The notes beneath the pieces are model-generated. The model saw nothing but the letters and a program-made list of their open reading frames with translations. It was not told the DNA's origin and searched no databases. A program made the position numbers and the translations under genes. Source: Brockia lithotrophica (lineage in GTDB: Bacteria; Bacillota; Bacilli; Thermicanales; DSM-22653). Taken from it: a DNA stretch of 64,000 nt. The stretch spans positions 124,001 to 188,000 of the forward strand of contig PEBW01000001.1 of NCBI GenBank assembly GCA_003050565.1, read 5' to 3'. How positions within the stretch are numbered: position 1 is the stretch's first letter; every line of letters starts with the position of its first letter. This document shows, piece after piece, positions 24,203 to 33,880 of the stretch.

Positions 24203-25006
24203 TCACCCTACCGTGCGGGCCCCCTCAAACCAGGGAATCGGCGCAACGTCCAAGCCGAACGCGGCCCACGCCTCTCGGAACTTCCGCACGGCGTTCGCCC
24301 ATTCCGTTTCGCGGTGCACGCGGGCGGCGAGGCGGGCTTCCGCTTCGCGGACGTTGCCCTCGCGGTATTTCTTGTACGCTTCGATCCACTCGTAGGGCAA
24401 AAGGAAGACCCCGTAGACAAACGGCCCCTCTTCGGGCACGAAGGGGCGCACTTCCGCATATCCGCGGAGAAACGCGAGCGCCGACTCCGGACCCTCTTCG
24501 GCGAGGACGTGGCGCGCGTAGTGGGCGACGTCGCGCGTCGGAACGTCAAAACGCCACGTGTCGGGGGCGAGAAAGACGATCCGGCCGTCCTCCCATGCGA
24601 CGAGCGGCGGAGCAAGCATCTGATGGGCGAGAACGCCGTACCGGCGGAGTTCGACGGACAGGCTCTCGTACCCGTGATCGAGAAGGTAGTAAAGGGCCGC
24701 CTGGGCGAGCTGGTGGTAGTACGCGTACGTCTCTTCGAAGAGCGGCCAGGCGGATTCCGGGGGTGACGCGCGCAAGGTTTCGCCAAACGCCCGCGCTTCC
24801 CGAAGTACGTCCACCCATCCTTGGACGAGGCGGCCAAAACGCAGGCGCGGCGAGCGTCCGGGGAGCGGATAGCCGCGGGATGCGAGGTGGAGGCGCGCCA
24901 GCGCTTCGCCTACGGCCCTATGCCCCGCTTCGCCCGCCCGAACCGCCACGGCGCGACCGGCTCCGCGGCGTTCGAGGTAGCGGAGGAGATCTTCCGGTAC
25001 GGACAT
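24203..25006 (-). CDS. CotS/YutH-like kinase-fold protein
   Basis: Predicted 267 residues. The C-terminal half (QMLAPPLVAWEDGRIVFLAPDTWRFDVPTRDVAHYARHVL) looks like the catalytic region of the CotS/YutH spore-coat branch of aminoglycoside-phosphotransferase-like proteins. The HGD catalytic motif is replaced (AHQML) and the DFD/DFG position is APD, so it is probably not an active kinase. The position next to yutF matches yutH in Bacillus, which supports a spore-coat role. Two starts two codons apart both sit behind GGGGGG; I chose the one with better spacing. The family call rests partly on gene context. Confidence 0.55.
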   Translation of the reverse strand: MSVPEDLLRYLERRGAGRAVAVRAGEAGHRAVGEALARLHLASRGYPLPGRSPRLRFGRLVQGWVDVLREARAFGETLRASPPESAWPLFEETYAYYHQLAQAALYYLLDHGYESLSVELRRYGVLAHQMLAPPLVAWEDGRIVFLAPDTWRFDVPTRDVAHYARHVLAEEGPESALAFLRGYAEVRPFVPEEGPFVYGVFLLPYEWIEAYKKYREGNVREAEARLAARVHRETEWANAVRKFREAWAAFGLDVAPIPWFEGARTVG

Positions 25007-25059
25007 CTCCATCCCCCCGAGTTAGCCTATGACGGAGCGAAAGGAAAAAGACCGAGCGA

Positions 25060-25860
25060 TTACAGGGCGGCCAAAAACGCCTCGAGGTCGCGCCGAACGG
25101 ACCACAGGTCTTCGGCGGGATGTAAATTCGCGGGAAGCCCGCTCAAGGCGGAGGGCGGCGTGACGCCGGTGCCGACGATGTACGTGCGCATGCCGAAACG
25201 CCGGCCGAAGAGCCCGTCCGTTTGGAGGTTGTCCCCCACGAGGACACACGGCCGGCATTCTCCCCCCACGGCCTGAAGGGCGACGTGGTACATGGGTTCG
25301 TGCGGCTTCCCGACGACGAGGGCTTCGACGCCGGTGGACGCCTCGAGAAAGGCGAGGATTGCCCCGCTCCCCGGCGAAAAAGAGCCGTCCTCGCGGGGAA
25401 AGCGGCGATCCCGGTTCGTCGCCGCAAAGATCGCCCCCCGCTCGATGAGCGCGTGTGCGCGGGCGAGGTCCGCGTACGTCGCCGTGCGGGCAAGGCCTAC
25501 GGCGACAAAATCCGCATCCTCGTCGGCCAAGACGAAACCCTTTTCCTCGAGAGCCTCGCGAAGGCCGGATTCCCCTACGACGAAGACGCGATCGCCCCAG
25601 CCCTTTTCCCGAGCGTAGGCGGCGAGGACGGTATTCGAAGCGACGATCCGCCCCGGGGAAACCGGCATCCCCAGAGATTCGAGGCGCGCTTGGACCTCGC
25701 GGGGGTGGCGCGTAGAATTGTTCGTGAGGACGGCAAAGGGAACGCGGGACGCCTCGAGCCAGAGGAGGAGTTCCCGCGCACCGGGAAGGGCCGACCCTTC
25801 TCGGACGAGCGTCCCATCGAGGTCGAAGAGCACACCGGGACGGACGGGTTCTCGCACCAC
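25060..25860 (-). CDS. yutF: HAD-superfamily IIA phosphatase, YutF/NagD-like
   Basis: 266 residues. Motif I is LFDLDGTLV, motif II LTNNST, the cap-adjacent block is GSGAILAFLEASTGVEALVVGKPHEPMY, and motif III/IV is VLVGDNLQTDGLFGRRFGM. This is the class IIA layout of YutF and NagD, which dephosphorylate nucleotides and sugar phosphates. The physiological substrate is unknown. The GTG start follows AGGAGG. Neighbours (yutH-like, lipA, lytH-like) repeat the Bacillus yut cluster. Confidence 0.88.
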   Translation of the reverse strand: MVREPVRPGVLFDLDGTLVREGSALPGARELLLWLEASRVPFAVLTNNSTRHPREVQARLESLGMPVSPGRIVASNTVLAAYAREKGWGDRVFVVGESGLREALEEKGFVLADEDADFVAVGLARTATYADLARAHALIERGAIFAATNRDRRFPREDGSFSPGSGAILAFLEASTGVEALVVGKPHEPMYHVALQAVGGECRPCVLVGDNLQTDGLFGRRFGMRTYIVGTGVTPPSALSGLPANLHPAEDLWSVRRDLEAFLAAL

Positions 25861-25903
25861 CCTCGCACCTCCTCAACCCGGATTCCTCGCGGGAGGGATT
25901 TCC

Positions 25904-26173
25904 GTGGACATCCTCTACGATCGAGAAGAGAAAAGCCGGCTTCGCGCCTTCGGCGCGATTTCCGAAGACGGGACGCGCGCCGACTTCGTCGTCGTCCAGA
26001 GCGAACTCTTCTTGGGAAAGGCGGTCGTCGTAAACCTCCTCACGGGGCGCGCCGCCGTCCTCGGCCGCGACGACCTCCAAGAAGAGGAGGAGTGGGCCGT
26101 CCCGCTGGGTATCCCCCTCTCCGAGGCGCCCACGTGGCGGGAAACTCTCGAGCGGCTCCTCCCCGAGGCGTAG
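25904..26173 (+). CDS. DUF3055-like small protein
   Basis: Predicted 89 residues from a GTG start with GGGAGGG upstream. The sequence ILYDREEKSRLRAFG ... RADFVVVQSELFLGKAVVVNLLTGRAAVLGRDDLQEEEEWA resembles DUF3055 of Bacillaceae as I remember it (LYD...E, FDLAIV, YGK, GPDDL). No function is known. It is the only plus-strand gene between yutF and lipA and converges with lipA, the stops being about 35 bases apart. Confidence 0.6.
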   Translation: MDILYDREEKSRLRAFGAISEDGTRADFVVVQSELFLGKAVVVNLLTGRAAVLGRDDLQEEEEWAVPLGIPLSEAPTWRETLERLLPEA

Positions 26174-26207
26174 GTCAACCTTCCGGGGGGAAGCTCACGT
26201 CCGCAAA

Positions 26208-27080
26208 TCACCTCTCCCGCGTCGCGTCGTACCCCACGTGCGCGTGGTACGAGCTTCGCACGAGGGAACCCGCGGCAACGTAGGTAAATCCCAGGGCGTA
26301 CGCCTTCCGGGCGATTTCCCGGAACTCTTCGGGGGAGTAGTAGCGCACCACGGGCAACTGGGCCGGGGTGGGACGGAGGTACTGCCCGACCGTGAGGAGG
26401 TCCACCTGCGCATTCCGAAGATCGCGCAAAAGCTCCTCGATTTCCTCGCGCGTCTCCCCGAGTCCGACCATAAATCCGGACTTGGTGGGCACGTGCGGAG
26501 CGCACGCCTTCGCCGCGGTGAGGACGGATAGGGAACGATCGTACGTCGCCCGCGCCCGGACGGAAGGCGTGAGCCGACGCACGGTTTCCACGTTGTGGTT
26601 GAACACGTCGACGCCCGAGGCGAGGACGGTACAGAGCGCCTCGCGGTCGCCCCCGAAGTCTGGGACGAGCACCTCCACCCGGACGCCGGGAATCGCCTCC
26701 TTGAGGGCGCGCACGGTCTTGGCGAAGTGCCCGGCACCACCGTCCGGCAGGTCGTCCCGCGCCACGGAGGTGAGGACGACGTAGCGGAGACCGAGTCGGC
26801 GCGCGCCTTCGGCGACGCGGAAAGGCTCGTCCGGATCCGGCGGGGCGGGCCGCCCCGTCTTCACCGCGCAAAACCGGCAATTCCGCGTGCACACGTCCCC
26901 CAAGAGCATGAACGTGGCCGTCCCGGAGCCGAAGCACTCCTGACGGTTTGGGCACCGGGCCTCTTCGCAAACGGTGGTGAGGCGGAGTTCCCGAAGCGTC
27001 CGCCGGACCTCTCCGAGCGTCGGCGACGCCGCCAGCGTCACCTTGAGCCAGGAGGGCTTGCGTTCCTCCCTGGGAAGCAT
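26208..27080 (-). CDS. lipA: Lipoyl synthase
   Basis: Predicted 290-residue radical SAM enzyme. The auxiliary cluster ligands are in CEEARCPNRQEC and the radical SAM cluster ligands in CTRNCRFC; the conserved C-terminal serine ligand is in RSSYHA. VLTSVARDDLPDGGAGHFA and FNHNVETVRRL are also diagnostic. It inserts two sulfurs into octanoyl groups on lipoyl domains such as the GcvH encoded at 34.0 kb. The ATG is behind GAGGAGG. A leader of about 220 bases with a direct repeat precedes it. Confidence 0.95.
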   Translation of the reverse strand: MLPREERKPSWLKVTLAASPTLGEVRRTLRELRLTTVCEEARCPNRQECFGSGTATFMLLGDVCTRNCRFCAVKTGRPAPPDPDEPFRVAEGARRLGLRYVVLTSVARDDLPDGGAGHFAKTVRALKEAIPGVRVEVLVPDFGGDREALCTVLASGVDVFNHNVETVRRLTPSVRARATYDRSLSVLTAAKACAPHVPTKSGFMVGLGETREEIEELLRDLRNAQVDLLTVGQYLRPTPAQLPVVRYYSPEEFREIARKAYALGFTYVAAGSLVRSSYHAHVGYDATRER

Positions 27081-27401
27081 GGCATCCTCCTCTTTCCGTC
27101 GGTCCTCCTCGGGTAAGGCGCGGGTGGTCCGCCGGGCAAGCCGCCATCGGACACCGGCCCCGGTCGGCGGAAGGGACAACGTCTCCCGCCTTCGGAAGGA
27201 GAGCGCCTTTGCGGCCGCGGGAAAGACTTCCCCGCGTGTGCGGTTGCCCGGCTCGTCCCCGGGTGCAGGTGGGGGCAAGACTTTCCCGCGCGTGCGGCTG
27301 CCCGCTTCATTATAGCGAAGAGGAAGGGAAAATTAAAAACGACCTGCGCCTTTCGCGTCCGGCCGCCAGGTCCCGGGAAGTCTCCTGAAGAGGTGAGCGG
27401 C
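27081..27401. other. Divergent intergenic region lipA/lytH-like with 36-base direct repeat
   Basis: No gene. A 36-base element occurs twice with a 54-base period, at 27219-27254 and 27273-27308 (GGGAAAGACTTCCCCGCGTG versus GGGCAAGACTTTCCCGCGCG at the start of each). A TATAAT for lipA lies at 27309-27314 on the minus strand with a weak TTTAAT at -35. The repeats therefore fall in the transcribed leader of lipA. Confidence 0.5.
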
Positions 27402-28430
27402 GTGCGAACCAACGGGCCTCTGAGGAGGACGGTCTCTGCGGGCATCGTCGTCGCGCTCCTCGGGAGCGCCCTCCTCGTTTCGCAACCCGGGGAAGCCCTC
27501 GAGGTACAACCCGCGGACGCGGGCGACGTCTACGGGAAACGGATGGAACTCTACGTAGCCACGGAGGCCATGACGCTCGTCCCTTGGACGCTTCTCGCGG
27601 CGGTCGACCAGTACGCCCGCTCCCTCCGGCGGGGGAGCGAGAAGGAGCTCGTCGCCGTCCGACTCCCCCCGCCCCTCTTTTCGGGGGTGGGAAATCCCTC
27701 CTTCGGCGCCGCCGACGAAGCGACGATTGACTTCTTCGGCGGAAAGGGGCGGGACGCAAACGGGGACGGTTTCGTCGACCCCGACGACCCCTTGGACCGC
27801 CTCTTTTCCGTGGCCGCATTCCTGCGGGAACGCATGGGCGAAGGTGGCTCCGAAGGCGAAGGCGCGCTCTGCTCCACCCTCGAGGAGCTCCTCGGCGACG
27901 GGCGGGCTTGCGACGTCGTCCCCAATTTCGCCCGCGTGTACGAAACCTTCGGACGCCTCGACCTTCACCGGCACGTGTTCGTCCTCCCTCCGGGCTCGCG
28001 GTACACCTTGCAGGCGAACTTCGGCGCACCACGGCACTTCGGCGGCAGGCGGATCCACGAGGGCGTGGACATCTTTGCCCCCTACGGCACGCCCGTGCGC
28101 GCCGCGACGTACGGCTACGTGGAAGTCGTGGGATGGAATCGCCTGGGCGGCTGGCGCGTAGGCATCCGCGACCTTCAGAACTTCTACCACTACTACGCCC
28201 ACCTGTCCGGTTTTGCCAAGGGGATCGAGGTGGGAAAGGCCGTCGCCCCCGGGGAGATCCTCGGGTACGTCGGATCCTCGGGCTACGGTCCCCCGGGCAC
28301 CCAAGGGAAATTCCCTCCCCACCTCCACTACGGGCTCTACCGCTGGAACGGTCGCGTGGAGTACGCCGTAGACCCCGCCCCCCACCTCCGTGCGTGGCTT
28401 CAGGAGGAAAAGAAGGGAAAAACCCGCTGA
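27402..28430 (+). CDS. M23-family metallopeptidase, LytH-like
   Basis: Predicted 342 residues with an N-terminal signal anchor (TVSAGIVVALLGSALLVS). A unique middle region of about 190 residues is followed by a LytM/M23 domain. Zinc ligands are in GGRRIHEGVDIFAPYGTPV (His and Asp) and in PPHLHYGLYRW (second His of HxH), with GYVGSSGYGPPGTQG between. Bacillus LytH is an L-Ala-D-Glu peptidase that trims spore-cortex stem peptides and is encoded next to lipA and yunB, as here. The GTG start follows AGGTGA; an earlier GTG lies inside that ribosome binding site. Confidence 0.85.
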   Translation: MRTNGPLRRTVSAGIVVALLGSALLVSQPGEALEVQPADAGDVYGKRMELYVATEAMTLVPWTLLAAVDQYARSLRRGSEKELVAVRLPPPLFSGVGNPSFGAADEATIDFFGGKGRDANGDGFVDPDDPLDRLFSVAAFLRERMGEGGSEGEGALCSTLEELLGDGRACDVVPNFARVYETFGRLDLHRHVFVLPPGSRYTLQANFGAPRHFGGRRIHEGVDIFAPYGTPVRAATYGYVEVVGWNRLGGWRVGIRDLQNFYHYYAHLSGFAKGIEVGKAVAPGEILGYVGSSGYGPPGTQGKFPPHLHYGLYRWNGRVEYAVDPAPHLRAWLQEEKKGKTR

Positions 28431-28434
28431 CGCC

Positions 28435-29115
28435 TCACCTTTCCGGTAGGGAGTCTTTGGGGCCCGCCTCGGACGGAGGAGAGGGGACGAGAGGAACGAC
28501 GCTCCCCCCGTGGAAGTAGTACACGGGTACCTTGCCCACGATGAGCTCCTGGGCGACGGGGATCCGGTCCTCGAAGAGGACGACCTTGCCGGAAAAGGGG
28601 ACGACCACACGGACGTGCGTCCGAACGACGAGGTACAAGGTGAGGTGGACGTTGTTGATTCCCGTCTCCTCTACGGTGGGGAGGAGGGAGACCTCCGCCG
28701 CACCCACCGGGATCACGTGGACGGGAACAAGCGGTCCCATGGAGGCGAAGAGCTCGTGCCCCGTGGCCACCCCTGCGGGGACGCGGATCTCCTTTTTTCC
28801 GAGACCCGCGAGGTAGGCGTTGATCCCCTCGTAGGCGCGTGACTCGAGGCGGAGTACGGCCCGCGAGTCCAGGCTCACGGCGACGAGTTCGCCGGACGCG
28901 TTCGTATGCCGGAGGAAGAGGTCGCCGAGGAGCTGCTCGTCGGCGACGATGTCTTTGAGCGCACCTTGAAGGGACTCGTGGGCCCACTGCAGGGCGCGCA
29001 CTTCGGCGGCATCCTGCACGACGGGGGCGACGTGCCGTTCGAGCTGAAAGAGCGCGAGGTAGGCGGAGGCGAGGAGAAGGAGGGCGACAATCCCCCACCG
29101 CTTCCTCTGCCGCAC
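28435..29115 (-). CDS. yunB: Sporulation protein YunB-like
   Basis: Predicted 226 residues. A single N-terminal membrane helix (GIVALLLLASAYLALF) is followed by an extracytoplasmic domain. The block MGPLVPVHVIPVGAAEVSLLPTVEETGINNVHLTLYLVV and FEDRIPVAQELIVGKVPVYY is characteristic of YunB, a sigma-E-dependent sporulation membrane protein of unknown activity. The GTG has GGGGGAGGG upstream. It converges with the lytH-like gene, as both belong to the same Bacillus neighbourhood. Confidence 0.85.
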   Translation of the reverse strand: MRQRKRWGIVALLLLASAYLALFQLERHVAPVVQDAAEVRALQWAHESLQGALKDIVADEQLLGDLFLRHTNASGELVAVSLDSRAVLRLESRAYEGINAYLAGLGKKEIRVPAGVATGHELFASMGPLVPVHVIPVGAAEVSLLPTVEETGINNVHLTLYLVVRTHVRVVVPFSGKVVLFEDRIPVAQELIVGKVPVYYFHGGSVVPLVPSPPSEAGPKDSLPER

Positions 29116-29255
29116 GGCATTTCCCTCCCCCGCACCCGATTCCTCCGCTTCCTGGAGAAAATCGTATGCACCGCGCAGCCGAGAAAGGCGGCGGATGGGA
29201 GAAAACCGAAGCGCGTTCGAGGAAAACCCCCTCCCGCCTCCGAAGCGGCGAAACC

Positions 29256-29290
29256 AAAAAAAGCCCCGGCTTCCCGGAGAAGCCGAGGCT
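29256..29290 (-). terminator. Terminator of the suf operon
   Basis: AGCCCCGGCTTC (29262-29273) pairs with GAAGCCGAGGCT (29279-29290) with one G-U pair. On the minus strand seven T-rich bases follow. It lies about 70 bases after the sufB stop codon. Confidence 0.75.
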
Positions 29291-29359
29291 TCCGCATTGC
29301 GCAGCGTGCTTCCGCGAAGGGGACGCGGCCCTCCAGGCCCCCGAGGCTGCGGACAAAGC

Positions 29360-30763
29360 TCAGCCAAGACCGCCCTCGATCTCGAGCTCGATGAGCCTGT
29401 TGAGCTCCAAAGCGTACTCCATGGGGAGCTCCTTCGTGAAGGGTTGGAGAAACCCTTGGACGATGAGTTGGGTTGCTTCCGTCTCCGAAAGGCCGCGGCT
29501 CATGAGGTAGAAGAGCTGTTCCTCGCTCACCTTGGACACGCTCGCCTCGTGCTCGAGGACGACGTCCGCGGTCTTTACCTCGTTGTACGGCACGGTGTCG
29601 GAAAAGCTTTCGTCGTCCAAAAGAAGCGTTGCGCAGTCCACCTTGGCCCGCGAACCCCAGGCCTCGGGACCGAAGAGGACGAGCCCGCGGTAGTTCACCT
29701 TACCGCCGTCCTTGGCGATGGACTTGGACACGACGGTCGCCGTGCAGTTCGGCGCGTTGACGAGGATTTTCGTCCCGGCATCCTGCACCTGCCCCTTTCC
29801 CGCCAGGGCGATGGAGAGCACGTCGGCGTGCGCCCCCTCGCCCCGGAGGATTACGGAGGGGTACTTCATCGTCACCTTGGAACCGAGGTTGCCGTCCACC
29901 CACTCCATCGTGCCGTGGGCCTCGACGCTCGCCCGCTTCGTCACGAGGTTGTAGACGTTGGGAGACCAGTTTTGAATCGTCGTGTAGCGCGCCCGCGCGC
30001 CGCGCTTCACGATCACCTCGACGACGGCCGCGTGCAAGGAGTCCGAGGCGTACAGGGGAGCCGTGCACCCTTCTACGTAGTGGACGCTCGCCCCCTCGTC
30101 GACGATGATGAGCGTGCGCTCGAACTGCCCCATGTTTTCCGCGTTGATCCGGAAGTACGCCTGGAGGGGAATCTCCAGCCGGACCCCCCGCGGGACGTAG
30201 ATGAACGTCCCCCCGGACCATACGGCGCTGTTGAGGGCGGCGAACTTGTTGTCGCTCGGCGGTACCACCGTGGCAAAGTACTCGCGGAAGAGCTCCGGAT
30301 ACTCCTTGAGGGCCGTGTCCGTATCGAGGAAGATCACGCCTTTGGCCCCGAGCTCTTCCTTGAGGCTCGCGTAGACGACCTCCGACTCGTACTGCGCCGT
30401 CACACCGGCGAGGAACTTTTGCTCCGCCTCGGGGATCCCCAGGCGTTCAAAGGTGCGCTTGATTTCCAGCGGAACTTCGTCCCACGAACGACCTTTGCGT
30501 TCCGTAGGCTTCACGTAGTAGACGATTTCCTCGAAGTCGATCCCCGACAGATCGGGACCCCAGCGAGGAAGGGGCTTCTCCAGAAAGAGGTCGAGCGCCT
30601 TGAGGCGGAACGCCGTCATCCAATCGGGTTCGCCCTTCATGCGCGAGATTTCCAGGACGAGGTCCCGCGTGAGGCCCTTAGGGGCCTTGAACACGTACGC
30701 TTCCGGATCGCGAAATCCGTAGCGGTAGGCGTCGGGAAGGAAAGAAATGTCCGCCACATCCAT
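29360..30763 (-). CDS. sufB: Fe-S cluster assembly scaffold SufB
   Basis: Predicted 467 residues. [74 protein letters not shown] and [24 protein letters not shown] are diagnostic, as is the C-terminal beta-helix with [14 protein letters not shown] (the conserved Cys). SufB is the scaffold on which clusters form within SufBCD. The ATG was chosen because it starts the conserved region. The upstream sulfur donors SufS and SufU are not in the window, unlike the usual Bacillus sufCDSUB order. Confidence 0.95.
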   Translation of the reverse strand: MDVADISFLPDAYRYGFRDPEAYVFKAPKGLTRDLVLEISRMKGEPDWMTAFRLKALDLFLEKPLPRWGPDLSGIDFEEIVYYVKPTERKGRSWDEVPLEIKRTFERLGIPEAEQKFLAGVTAQYESEVVYASLKEELGAKGVIFLDTDTALKEYPELFREYFATVVPPSDNKFAALNSAVWSGGTFIYVPRGVRLEIPLQAYFRINAENMGQFERTLIIVDEGASVHYVEGCTAPLYASDSLHAAVVEVIVKRGARARYTTIQNWSPNVYNLVTKRASVEAHGTMEWVDGNLGSKVTMKYPSVILRGEGAHADVLSIALAGKGQVQDAGTKILVNAPNCTATVVSKSIAKDGGKVNYRGLVLFGPEAWGSRAKVDCATLLLDDESFSDTVPYNEVKTADVVLEHEASVSKVSEEQLFYLMSRGLSETEATQLIVQGFLQPFTKELPMEYALELNRLIELEIEGGLG

Positions 30764-30872
30764 CACCCCGCCTTCGCACCCGAAGGTGCGGCGTATGAAC
30801 CGTGAAGACAACCTTGGACTCGGCCGAAGAGTGGGCGCTCCGCCGCGCGACACGGCGCGAGCACGGAAAGGG

Positions 30873-32207
30873 TCAGTACGCCGCAGCCGGTACGAGACCG
30901 AGCTTCCGTTCTACGCCCCGGGCGATTTGCTCGGAAAGCTCTCCTGCAGCGAAGTCCCTTAGAACTTCCTCGAGGAAGCCGAGCACGAGGAGACGCTCCG
31001 CTTCCGCGCGCGGGAGTCCGCGGCTCATGAGGTAGAAGAGCTGGAGGTCGTCGACTCGCCCCGCGCTGGCCGCGTGGTCCGCGTACAGGTCGTTGTCGTC
31101 GATGAAGAGAAAGGGGTTTGCGTCGCCGCGGGCGCGGCCTCCGAGCATGAGGAGGCGCGTCGTCTGCTTCCCCGTGGACTTCTTGGCACCCTTGTGGATG
31201 TGGGTGATCGCGTTGAAGACCTGATGCGCCTCGTCCTTGAGGATGGCCTTCACCAACGTGCGGCTTTCCGTGGCGCGCGAACGGTGGATCTGGGTAAAGG
31301 TGTGGGCCCCCCGCTGCTTCCCGGAGCCGATCCCGGCGAAGCGGATCGTCCCCCGGCCTCCGTCGGCGTCGTAGAGAAGGTTCGTGAGGATCGGACCGTC
31401 GCCGTCTCCCAGATCGGCCTCCCGGACGTCGAGCGAGGCGTCGCGCCCTACGCGCCCCGTACGCACCTCGAAGCGGCGCGTCCCGCGTCCCCCGACGTGC
31501 AGGATTTGGAAGTTCACCTGCGCTCCCTCCGCGGCAAAGACCTCGGCGACGTGGGTGGCGAGGACGCGGACGTCGTCGGCAAAGAGGCGCCGCTCGACGA
31601 GGGTGAAGCGCGAACCCCGACCGGCGACGACGAGCGTGCGCGTGTGCCGCGCTACGCCCTGGTTTCGGTCGCTCACCACCCAGACGATCTCCAAAGGCTC
31701 CGCCACCTCCACGCCGGCGGGGACGTAGAGGAAAGCCCCTTCCTGCCAGAGCGCCGCGGACAAAGCCGACAGCCGATCGGATGCGTCGGGTACGGCGGTG
31801 CCCAGGTAGGGCTCGACGAGTTCGGGACGCCGAGAAGCCGCTTCGCGGAGGGAGAGGAAGAGGACACCCCGCTCTCGGAGGGACGGCGCGACCTCCGCGC
31901 GTACCAGCGCCCCGTCCACCGCGAGGAACTCGGCCGCTGCGCCGGCAGGGAGAAAGGAGGGAAGCGGCTCGGGGAGGTCCCGTTCCTCGAACCCCACCGC
32001 CCGAGCGCCGAACCCCTCGGAAAGGTGGGAAAACTCCTCGATGCGCAGGTTGGCGGCGTTGTACTTTTCGACGTGCGGATAGGCGAGCTCTCCGACGCGG
32101 GCGAGGGCGTCCTTGCGGCGGTTCAAGAGCCATTCGGGTTCGCCGAGGGTGCGCAGGCGCGCGATAAGTCCCTCCGCTTCGGCGGCGTGCAGGAGTTCCG
32201 TCGCCAT
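30873..32207 (-). CDS. sufD: Fe-S cluster assembly protein SufD
   Basis: 444 residues. [13 protein letters not shown] at the N-terminus, [21 protein letters not shown], and the C-terminal [39 protein letters not shown] and [34 protein letters not shown] match SufD, a paralogue of SufB that partners it in the SufBCD complex. It lies 12 bases downstream of sufC and about 110 bases upstream of sufB. Confidence 0.94.
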   Translation of the reverse strand: MATELLHAAEAEGLIARLRTLGEPEWLLNRRKDALARVGELAYPHVEKYNAANLRIEEFSHLSEGFGARAVGFEERDLPEPLPSFLPAGAAAEFLAVDGALVRAEVAPSLRERGVLFLSLREAASRRPELVEPYLGTAVPDASDRLSALSAALWQEGAFLYVPAGVEVAEPLEIVWVVSDRNQGVARHTRTLVVAGRGSRFTLVERRLFADDVRVLATHVAEVFAAEGAQVNFQILHVGGRGTRRFEVRTGRVGRDASLDVREADLGDGDGPILTNLLYDADGGRGTIRFAGIGSGKQRGAHTFTQIHRSRATESRTLVKAILKDEAHQVFNAITHIHKGAKKSTGKQTTRLLMLGGRARGDANPFLFIDDNDLYADHAASAGRVDDLQLFYLMSRGLPRAEAERLLVLGFLEEVLRDFAAGELSEQIARGVERKLGLVPAAAY

Positions 32208-32219
32208 CGAAATCCCCCC

Positions 32220-33005
32220 TCACGCTTCCTGGCCGACGACTTCGTCGGTGATCCCGAGCTCTTCCCGAATCCAGTCGTACCCTCTGGCCTCGAGTTCGCG
32301 CGCGAGTTCCGGTCCCCCCGACTTCACGATGCGCCCCTGCATCATCACGTGGACGTAGTGCGGTTCGACGTACTGGAGGATCCGCTCGTAGTGCGTGATG
32401 AGGAGGAAGATCCGCTCCGGCGACGCGAGGTGGGTAATCCCGCGGGCGACAACCTTGAGCGCGTCGATGTCGAGCCCCGAGTCCACCTCGTCCAAGATGG
32501 CGACCGTGGGCTTGAGGAGGAGCATCTGAAGGATCTCGTTGCGCTTCTTTTCGCCGCCGGAAAAGCCCTCGTTCACAGAACGCCCCGCCATCTTGACGTC
32601 CATCTCGAGGAGGGCAAGCGCCTCGTTCAACTGCTTCATGAACTCCGTGAGGGGAAGCGGGTTGTCGGCCGGCCGCCGGGCGTTTATCGCAGCCCGCAGG
32701 AAGTCCGAATTCGTCACCCCGGGGATCTCGCTAGGGTATTGCATGGCGAGGAAGAGCCCCCGCCGCGCCCGTTCGTCGACCGAGAGTTGGAAGAGATCTT
32801 CGCCGTTGAGACGGACGCGCCCACGGGTGACCTCGTAGCGCGGATGTCCCATGATCGCCTGGGCGACCGTGCTCTTTCCCGCCCCGTTGGGGCCCATGAT
32901 CGCGTGGATCTCTCCACCCCGCATCGTCAAGGAAAAGCCGCGGACGATGGGCTTCCCGTCTACGCTCACGTGCAGATCTTCGATGACGAGCTCCGGCTGC
33001 GCCAC
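32220..33005 (-). CDS. sufC: Fe-S cluster assembly ATPase SufC
   Basis: 261-residue ABC-type ATPase without a membrane partner. Walker A is GPNGAGKST, the SufC-specific signature is FSGGEKKRNEILQMLLL, Walker B is VAILDEVDSGLDIDALK, and the H-loop is ITHYERIL. It drives conformational change in SufBCD. It is the first gene of sufC-sufD-sufB. Confidence 0.95.
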   Translation of the reverse strand: MAQPELVIEDLHVSVDGKPIVRGFSLTMRGGEIHAIMGPNGAGKSTVAQAIMGHPRYEVTRGRVRLNGEDLFQLSVDERARRGLFLAMQYPSEIPGVTNSDFLRAAINARRPADNPLPLTEFMKQLNEALALLEMDVKMAGRSVNEGFSGGEKKRNEILQMLLLKPTVAILDEVDSGLDIDALKVVARGITHLASPERIFLLITHYERILQYVEPHYVHVMMQGRIVKSGGPELARELEARGYDWIREELGITDEVVGQEA

Positions 33006-33357
33006 GTTGATCCCTCCCCGAAAGAATCGGCCGCTTCGGCCCGTTGTAATCGCTCGGGATGCGCGCGGAAGCGCTCACAGGTGAGTGTGCCCGGGTACAT
33101 ACTCCCCCCGCGGGCATCGGAACGCATCCCAAACCCCTTTTCCTGGTCACAGTACCAAAACAAAGAGCAAGAATCAAGTGATTTTCAACGAATGTTCACA
33201 CCCTTGCTCCTTCGCCGAACTCGCCGAACGGAGGAGCAGGATGAGAACTAGAATCACCTGCGAGATTGAGTCTACTCCTATCTAGGAAAAAAAGCAAGCC
33301 GGAAAGCGCCGCGCGCCGGGCGAGACGCCCTTTCCCGAAGGGACGCCTTGCCGTTCC
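33006..33357. other. Intergenic region between sufC and the zinc-ribbon gene
   Basis: No gene is supported. A T-run on the minus strand at about 33289-33296 follows a GC-rich imperfect hairpin and may end the zinc-ribbon transcript. The rest is the sufC leader. I found no clear -35/-10 pair and no recognisable Fur or IscR-type palindrome; the short palindrome GAGTAGACTC near 33270 is the only symmetry seen. Confidence 0.3.
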
Positions 33358-33804
33358 TCACCCGTTTGAGGGTTCCTCGCGCAGTCCTTTCTCCGCGAAG
33401 GCCAGGCGATCCCGGTACCGCGTGGCGAGCACGGCAAACCGCCGGCGGAGTTCTCCCGACCACGCTTCGTCGGCGAGGTGCTCGGCCGCTCCGTACAGAT
33501 CGAGGGTGTGGTCGATGAGCTCCGCGAGGAGGCGTTCGTCGACCTCCTCCTCGTCGTCCACCCAGAAGGGCACGCTCTCCTTGAGGGCCTCCCAGTCCAC
33601 CGTGGCCACCTCGTCGAAGGAGAAAAAAGCCGATTCGATGTGCTCGCTCATCTCTTCGATGATTTCGAACTCCCCGTACACCTTGGGGTGGATTTCCCCG
33701 CGCCCGCAGACGGGACACACGAGAAAGGGGACGTCCGCGACGACGATCCCGCCGGCCTGAATCTTCGCCTTCGTGCCCACCATGAGCGCCCCGCAGCACC
33801 GCAT
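33358..33804 (-). CDS. Unknown protein with N-terminal zinc ribbon
   Basis: Predicted 148 residues from an ATG with GGGGGAGGCGGGG upstream. MRCCGALM and VCPVCGRGEI supply CC and CxxC that could bind zinc, resembling YgiT/YokU-type zinc fingers. An acidic helical region follows (EIIEEMSEHIESAFFSFDEV; DDEEEVDERLLAELIDHTLDLY) and a basic C-terminus. I do not recognise the family. The promoter at 33881-33908 drives it alone; gcvH upstream has its own terminator. Confidence 0.65.
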   Translation of the reverse strand: MRCCGALMVGTKAKIQAGGIVVADVPFLVCPVCGRGEIHPKVYGEFEIIEEMSEHIESAFFSFDEVATVDWEALKESVPFWVDDEEEVDERLLAELIDHTLDLYGAAEHLADEAWSGELRRRFAVLATRYRDRLAFAEKGLREEPSNG

Positions 33805-33880
33805 CGTCCCCGCCTCCCCCGCGTCGACCCAGCCCGTCTGCCGAGCGCCGAAATTCCCACTTCGCGCTTCTGGTTCACCC

